Assembly: GCA_963729935.1 (NCBI GenBank)
Contig: CAVSPW010000002.1
Coordinates: 1,302,001-1,366,000 of the forward strand
DNA: 64,000 nt
Source: CAIKMD01 sp963729935
Lineage (GTDB): Bacteria > Pseudomonadota > Alphaproteobacteria > ATCC43930 > CGMCC-115725
Direction of reading: 5' to 3'
Shown: positions 60,521 to 64,000 of the stretch, one piece after another
Layout of the letters: every line of letters begins with the position of its first letter
How positions within the stretch are numbered: position 1 is the stretch's first letter
Notes under the pieces: model-generated
Database searches by the model: none
What the model was told of the DNA's origin: nothing
Seen by the model: only the letters and a program-made list of their open reading frames with translations
Position numbers and translations under genes: made by a program

Positions 60521-61135
60521 ATGCGTTGGCGATCCAGCGGGTTCGGACGGGGCAGGCCGAGCGGTAGGCACTGGGTCTCGATGGGCGTTCTGGTGTTCGC
60601 GGGGCTCCTGATTGGCGCGAGCCTCCTCATCGCCAGCGTTGAGATCAATCGATACACCTCGACCGACGCGTTTTGCGCGTCATGCCATACGATGGCGACG
60701 CTTGCCTCCGATCCCCACTACGTTCAATCCCCGCATCGCGCGAATGGCGAAGGTGTGCATGCGAGCTGCGGCGACTGCCATATCCCCACGACAAGCTGGT
60801 TTGCCGAGACCTATGCGCATGCGGTCGGCGGGATCAAAGATGTTTTTGCGGAGACCACGCAGGACTACGGCAATCCCGCGGTTTGGGAGGCTCGGCGCAT
60901 CGAGCTTGCCGGCGTGGTTCGCGACGAGATGCGCCGCGACGACAGCGTCACGTGCCGCCACTGCCACGATGCGGGCGCCATCGCGCCCGCGAGCGAGCAA
61001 GGCCGGGCCGCCCATGCGCTTTTGCGCGAGGGGCGGCTGACCTGCATCGACTGTCACTTCAATTTGGTTCATGCGCCGGTGCCGCCGAGCATGAGTTTCA
61101 TCCGCGGTTCGGGCCTGCGCGCACCGACAAAATGA
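60521..61135 (+). CDS. Tetrahaem cytochrome c, NapC/NrfH-type quinol dehydrogenase
   Basis: The 204-residue protein has an N-terminal membrane anchor (VLVFAGLLIGASLLIASVEIN) and four CxxCH haem sites: CASCH (52-56), CGDCH (83-87), CRHCH (145-149) and CIDCH (175-179). This is the NapC/NirT/NrfH type that takes electrons from membrane quinol and passes them to periplasmic partners. Its partner here is probably the pentahaem protein encoded 28 nt downstream. An anaerobic respiratory role fits the FNR box of the cluster. Confidence 0.93.
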   Translation: MRWRSSGFGRGRPSGRHWVSMGVLVFAGLLIGASLLIASVEINRYTSTDAFCASCHTMATLASDPHYVQSPHRANGEGVHASCGDCHIPTTSWFAETYAHAVGGIKDVFAETTQDYGNPAVWEARRIELAGVVRDEMRRDDSVTCRHCHDAGAIAPASEQGRAAHALLREGRLTCIDCHFNLVHAPVPPSMSFIRGSGLRAPTK

Positions 61136-61163
61136 GCACGTCAAGTTTGCGAGGGGGACATCC

Positions 61164-62312
61164 ATGAGCGGTCGCACGAGCGGGACGGTCATCTTGCCAT
61201 TGCTGGCGCTCCTTGGCCTGCTTTCGGCCGCGTCGGCGCTGCCGGATACCGCGGCGGCCCAGGGCCCGTCAGCCGCGCCTCCGCCGGCTTCGATCCCGAC
61301 GACCGAGATTCCGTTTTTTGCTGAATGGGCGACGTCGCCGCATGCCGACCGGGCAGCCGAGGCCTTCACACATTGGAACAGGGAGGGCGCGATTCCGGTC
61401 GAATGCGCGAGATGCCATTCAATGCCGGGCTTCTTGGATTTTCTCGGCGCAGATGGCACGCCCGCCGGCATCGTCGACCATCCCGCTCCAACCGGGACGG
61501 TCATCACCTGCGTCACCTGCCACAACGACAGAACCTTGGCTCTGACCTCGGTTACCTTTCCGTCGGGCCTGAAGGCCGACAATCTCGGCGCCAATGCGAT
61601 CTGCATGACTTGCCACCAGGGCGTGGAATTGACCGCAAGCGTCAACAAAGCTCTCACCGGCATCGCCGATGACACGGTCGAGCCGAAGCTGCAATTCATC
61701 AATGTTCATTACGCCGCTGCCGGCGCCACCGTGATGGGCAATTTGGCCCGGGTCGCCTATCAATATCCCGGGAAGAATTATGCCGGCCGCCTCACCCATG
61801 CCGAGCCTTACACGGGCTGTACCTCCTGCCATGCGCTTCACACCGTCGCGGTCAAGGTCGAGGCCTGCATGGCCTGCCACAAGGAGGTGACGGACAAGCC
61901 GTCCCTTCACCTCATTCGCGTCACCAAGGTCGATTATGACGGCAGCGGCGATCTGAACGAGGGTGTCGCCGACGAGATTGCGCATATGAGCGATCGGCTC
62001 TATGCGGCCATTCAAGCCTATGCGAAGACCGTAGCGGGAAAGCCGATCGTCTATGATCCCGAGGTCTATCCCTATTTCTTCACCGACACCAATGGCAACG
62101 GCACCGCCGACAAGGATGAGCTGCGATTCCCCAACCAATACAAAGCCTGGACGCCGCGGTTGTTGAAGGCGGCTTACAATTTTCAATTCGTGAAGAAAGA
62201 CCCCGGCGCATTTGCCCACAACCCGACCTACACCTTGCAGATCCTTTACGATTCGATTGCGGATCTCGGGAGCAAGGTCGAGGTCGATCTGGTCCGCGCG
62301 AAGCGGCCCTAG
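61164..62312 (+). CDS. Periplasmic pentahaem cytochrome c with EF-hand-like loops
   Basis: The 382-residue protein has a signal peptide (VILPLLALLGLLSAASALP) and five CxxCH sites: CARCH (81), CVTCH (116), CMTCH (147), CTSCH (219) and CMACH (235). After the haem region it has two calcium-loop-like motifs, DYDGSGDLNEG (from residue 257) and DTNGNGTADKDEL (about residue 308). The start follows GAGGGGGACATCC. I do not recognise a named family beyond multihaem cytochrome c. It may be the soluble electron carrier between NapC-like protein and the Mo enzyme, or itself a terminal reductase. Confidence 0.88.
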   Translation: MSGRTSGTVILPLLALLGLLSAASALPDTAAAQGPSAAPPPASIPTTEIPFFAEWATSPHADRAAEAFTHWNREGAIPVECARCHSMPGFLDFLGADGTPAGIVDHPAPTGTVITCVTCHNDRTLALTSVTFPSGLKADNLGANAICMTCHQGVELTASVNKALTGIADDTVEPKLQFINVHYAAAGATVMGNLARVAYQYPGKNYAGRLTHAEPYTGCTSCHALHTVAVKVEACMACHKEVTDKPSLHLIRVTKVDYDGSGDLNEGVADEIAHMSDRLYAAIQAYAKTVAGKPIVYDPEVYPYFFTDTNGNGTADKDELRFPNQYKAWTPRLLKAAYNFQFVKKDPGAFAHNPTYTLQILYDSIADLGSKVEVDLVRAKRP

Positions 62313-62386
62313 GCCCTACTTCTTCGCTTCCACCTTAAGCCGCTCGATTGCGGTATCATCGCCATTGCAACCACGATGCATTGACC

Positions 62387-63322
62387 GTGTCCCGGCGAAG
62401 AATCTGGATCAATCTGCTGCTCTATCCCGGCCATACCCTGCCGACGGCGGCGGCGCCTGCCGTGGTCGGTATGGGTCTCGCGGTTCACGATCACGTTTTT
62501 GCCTTTCTGCCCGCGTTCGCGGGGTTTCTTGCCAGTTGGCTGATCCATGTCGGCGGCGTGTTTACGGACAATTACGAACTGCTGACCAGGACCCCGCAGG
62601 TCCGGGAGCACCCGGAATTGAACGAAGCGCTTGAAGAGGGAACGCTCACACGCTTCGGCCTGAAATGCGCGATCTTCGCGTGCTTTGCCTTGGCCCTGGT
62701 CACCGGCCCCTATCTGCTGAAGGTCGCAGGCTTCTTGGTCGTCGTGTTCGGAATCCTGGGCCTTGTCACGAGCTGGGCCTATGCCGGGGGGCCTTTCGCC
62801 TATGCGCGGCTGGGCCTTGCCGATCCGATCTTCTTCCTGATGTTCGGCGTGGTTGCCGTCGTCGGAACCTATTATGTCCAGGCCGCTCCGCATGACCTCT
62901 CGCCCTTCAATTGGTACTTCGTTCGCACCGCCTTGCCCCTGGACGCCTTCATTTTGGGCCTGCCGGTCGGTGGGCTCGTCACCAATGTTCTGCTCATCGA
63001 CGATATCCGCGACCATAAGCCTGACAAAGAGAAGGGCTGGCGCACCGGCGCCGTCCGCTTCGGCATCGGCTGGAACCGCGCGGAAATCCTGATCTTGACG
63101 GTCTTCGCCTACCTTGCGCCGTTCTGGTTCTGGCTCGGCCGCGGTTTCAGCCCCTGGGTGCTCTTGCCGCTTTTGACCTTGCCGCAAGCGATCACCGTGA
63201 CGCGCATCGTCTGGACGAGCGAAGGGTTCGAAGATCTGTTTCCAATGACGCCGAAAGCGGCTTTTCTGTCGCTCGGTTACGGCGCCTTGCTGGCGATCGG
63301 CATTGCCGTGCCGATCCGCTGA
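62387..63322 (+). CDS. UbiA-family prenyltransferase (MenA-like)
   Basis: The 311-residue membrane protein (counted from GTG 62387; TTG 62348 is possible and no strong ribosome site is seen) has about eight hydrophobic segments. Two polar, Asp-containing motifs are seen: VGGVFTDNYELLT and VLLIDDIRDHKPDKEKGWRT. The latter, with the RTGAVRFG stretch, resembles 1,4-dihydroxy-2-naphthoate polyprenyltransferase more than UbiA of ubiquinone synthesis. It would attach a polyprenyl chain to a quinone precursor. Placement behind multihaem cytochromes suggests supply of a dedicated (low-potential) quinone. Confidence 0.83.
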   Translation: MSRRRIWINLLLYPGHTLPTAAAPAVVGMGLAVHDHVFAFLPAFAGFLASWLIHVGGVFTDNYELLTRTPQVREHPELNEALEEGTLTRFGLKCAIFACFALALVTGPYLLKVAGFLVVVFGILGLVTSWAYAGGPFAYARLGLADPIFFLMFGVVAVVGTYYVQAAPHDLSPFNWYFVRTALPLDAFILGLPVGGLVTNVLLIDDIRDHKPDKEKGWRTGAVRFGIGWNRAEILILTVFAYLAPFWFWLGRGFSPWVLLPLLTLPQAITVTRIVWTSEGFEDLFPMTPKAAFLSLGYGALLAIGIAVPIR

Positions 63323-63346
63323 GCCGGCCTTTCGCTCTCCTGGCCG

Positions 63347-63793
63347 ATGATGCCCAGCCATACGGAGACCCGCCGCGTCCCATTTGCCAAGCAGCAGATT
63401 TTCGCGCTGGTTGCCGACGTCGAAAACTATCCGGCGTTCTTGCCGCGGGTTCTGGCCAGCCGCATTCGCCGCCGGTCGGGACATACCGTTTACGTCGACA
63501 TGCTTCTCGGCTTCGGGATTCTACGCCGTCGCATCGGCTCCGTCGGCGTCTTGTCGCCGCCCAGTCATATCGACATCACGAGCGGCGACCCGCCCTTCAA
63601 GCATTTGGGCCTGCACTGGCTTTTCAAGGCCGGCGCCGGCGCGGAGACGATCGTCGAGTTGCGCGCCGACTTCGCGTTTCGCTCGATGCTGTGGCAAAGG
63701 CTCTTGGACCGGTATTTCGAGCGGGAGGTCGCTGCAATGGCCGACGCGTTCGAACGCCGCGCGCGGCAGATCTATGCCCTACCGCCTTCGTAG
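63347..63793 (+). CDS. COQ10/START-like (SRPBCC) protein, type II toxin RatA or quinone-binding family
   Basis: The 148-residue protein has the START-fold pattern PFAKQQIFALVADVENYPAFLP at the N-terminus and the helix RMLDRYFEREVAAMADAFERRA-like at the C-terminus, with a VELRADFAFRS strand. COQ10-type members bind ubiquinone and aid its delivery; the related RatA toxin blocks ribosome assembly. Next to a prenyltransferase, quinone handling is the better guess. It starts at one of two consecutive ATGs, 24 nt after the prenyltransferase stop. Confidence 0.82.
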   Translation: MMPSHTETRRVPFAKQQIFALVADVENYPAFLPRVLASRIRRRSGHTVYVDMLLGFGILRRRIGSVGVLSPPSHIDITSGDPPFKHLGLHWLFKAGAGAETIVELRADFAFRSMLWQRLLDRYFEREVAAMADAFERRARQIYALPPS

Positions 63794-63817
63794 CGCGTCC
63801 GGAAGACCCACTGGCCT

Positions 63818-63858
63818 TTGAGCCAGATCAAAGCGAATCGCGCTGGACACACTAGGTT
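63818..63858 (+). promoter_or_regulatory. Near-consensus FNR-type box and -10 upstream of the nitroreductase gene
   Basis: TTGAGCCAGATCAA (63818-63831) matches TTGAT-N4-ATCAA in nine of ten fixed positions. A TAGGTT -10 (63853-63858) follows, placing the box about 40 bp upstream of the expected start near 63865, as in the 53572 promoter. Low-oxygen regulation of the last gene is inferred. Confidence 0.65.
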
Positions 63859-63882
63859 CGGCGCGCAGCCCAGGAGCCGAGC

Positions 63883-64000
63883 ATGGATGTCATCGAAGCC
63901 ATCTATCATCGCCGTGCGATTCGCGAATATACCGACGAGCCGGTTGGCAAGGATCAAATCGATCTCCTGATCAACGCTGCCGTGCAGGCCCCCAATGCGA
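63883..64000 (+). CDS. Nitroreductase-family protein, N-terminal fragment (runs off the window)
   Basis: The first 39 residues begin MDVIEAIYHRRAIREYTDEP, then VGKDQIDLLINAAVQAPNA. This is the N-terminus of FMN-dependent nitroreductase-family proteins. AGGAG lies 7 nt upstream of the ATG. The family includes nitro- and quinone-reductases and BluB; the fragment is too short to say more. It is preceded by its own FNR-type box. Confidence 0.85.
   Translation, partial: MDVIEAIYHRRAIREYTDEPVGKDQIDLLINAAVQAPNA

Overview
The window is gene-dense, high-GC chromosomal DNA from what looks like an alphaproteobacterium, probably a metabolically versatile Hyphomicrobiales/Rhodospirillales-type soil or freshwater organism. 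This is inferred from four things: many substrate-binding proteins and catabolic genes, an Alphaproteobacteria-style dispersed palindrome (25968-26046), FNR/FixK-type boxes, and a glycine cleavage operon with split gcvPA/gcvPB. No rRNA, tRNA, CRISPR array, phage or insertion sequence was recognised. Almost everything is central or accessory metabolism and transport.

Layout. 1-698: start of a Lon-like AAA protease on the minus strand, cut by the window edge. 832-6764: a catabolic cluster with two degenerate M24 'pita-bread' proteins, an SDR, a DhbE-like aryl-adenylating ligase, an amidohydrolase and a cupin. 6987-8120: an OmpA-family outer-membrane protein. 8155-21060 (minus strand): an HMG-CoA-lyase-like enzyme, then a one-carbon block (5-formyl-THF cyclo-ligase and formate-THF ligase), two tandem paralogous NitT/TauT-type binding proteins, a frameshifted feruloyl-CoA-synthase-like gene, a divergent PadR regulator, and a tightly coupled gcvT-gcvH-gcvPA-gcvPB operon. 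21231-31521: a second catabolic region with 3-hydroxyacyl-CoA dehydrogenase, SDR, cupin, two cyclase-family hydrolases, FAH-family hydrolase, a resorcylate-decarboxylase-like amidohydrolase, malate/lactate-type dehydrogenase, a flavin split-barrel protein and a Rieske ring-hydroxylating oxygenase (alpha and beta). 31664-44007: a transport region with binding proteins, a GMC oxidoreductase and two NitT/TauT ABC operons, each carrying a hydrolase; one binding protein is frameshifted. 44193-53362: assorted single genes (VOC protein, alpha/beta hydrolase, aldo-keto reductase, core-MetE-like protein, MFS exporter, LLM monooxygenase, quinone-reductase-like MDR, threonine aldolase).

53572-64000 is the most distinctive region. 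A perfect FNR-type box (TTGAT-N4-ATCAA) sits about 41 bp upstream of the likely start of a co-directional cluster. The cluster encodes a Tat-exported xanthine-dehydrogenase-family molybdenum hydroxylase: a 2x[2Fe-2S] subunit, a Mo subunit, and an FAD subunit with a four-cysteine insertion suited to a [4Fe-4S] cluster. It continues with a small unknown helical protein, a 6PGDH-like protein lacking the catalytic lysine, a b-type membrane cytochrome, a tetrahaem NapC/NrfH-type quinol dehydrogenase, a pentahaem cytochrome c with EF-hand-like loops, a UbiA/MenA-type prenyltransferase and a COQ10/START-type quinone-handling protein. A nitroreductase-family gene follows behind its own near-consensus FNR box at the same spacing. 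Taken together this reads as an oxygen-regulated periplasmic molybdenum-enzyme respiratory module. Its substrate and electron-flow direction cannot be told from sequence.

Two genes (13791-15669 and 35821-36769) carry one-base frameshifts in otherwise well-preserved reading frames. These could be real pseudogenes or assembly errors.
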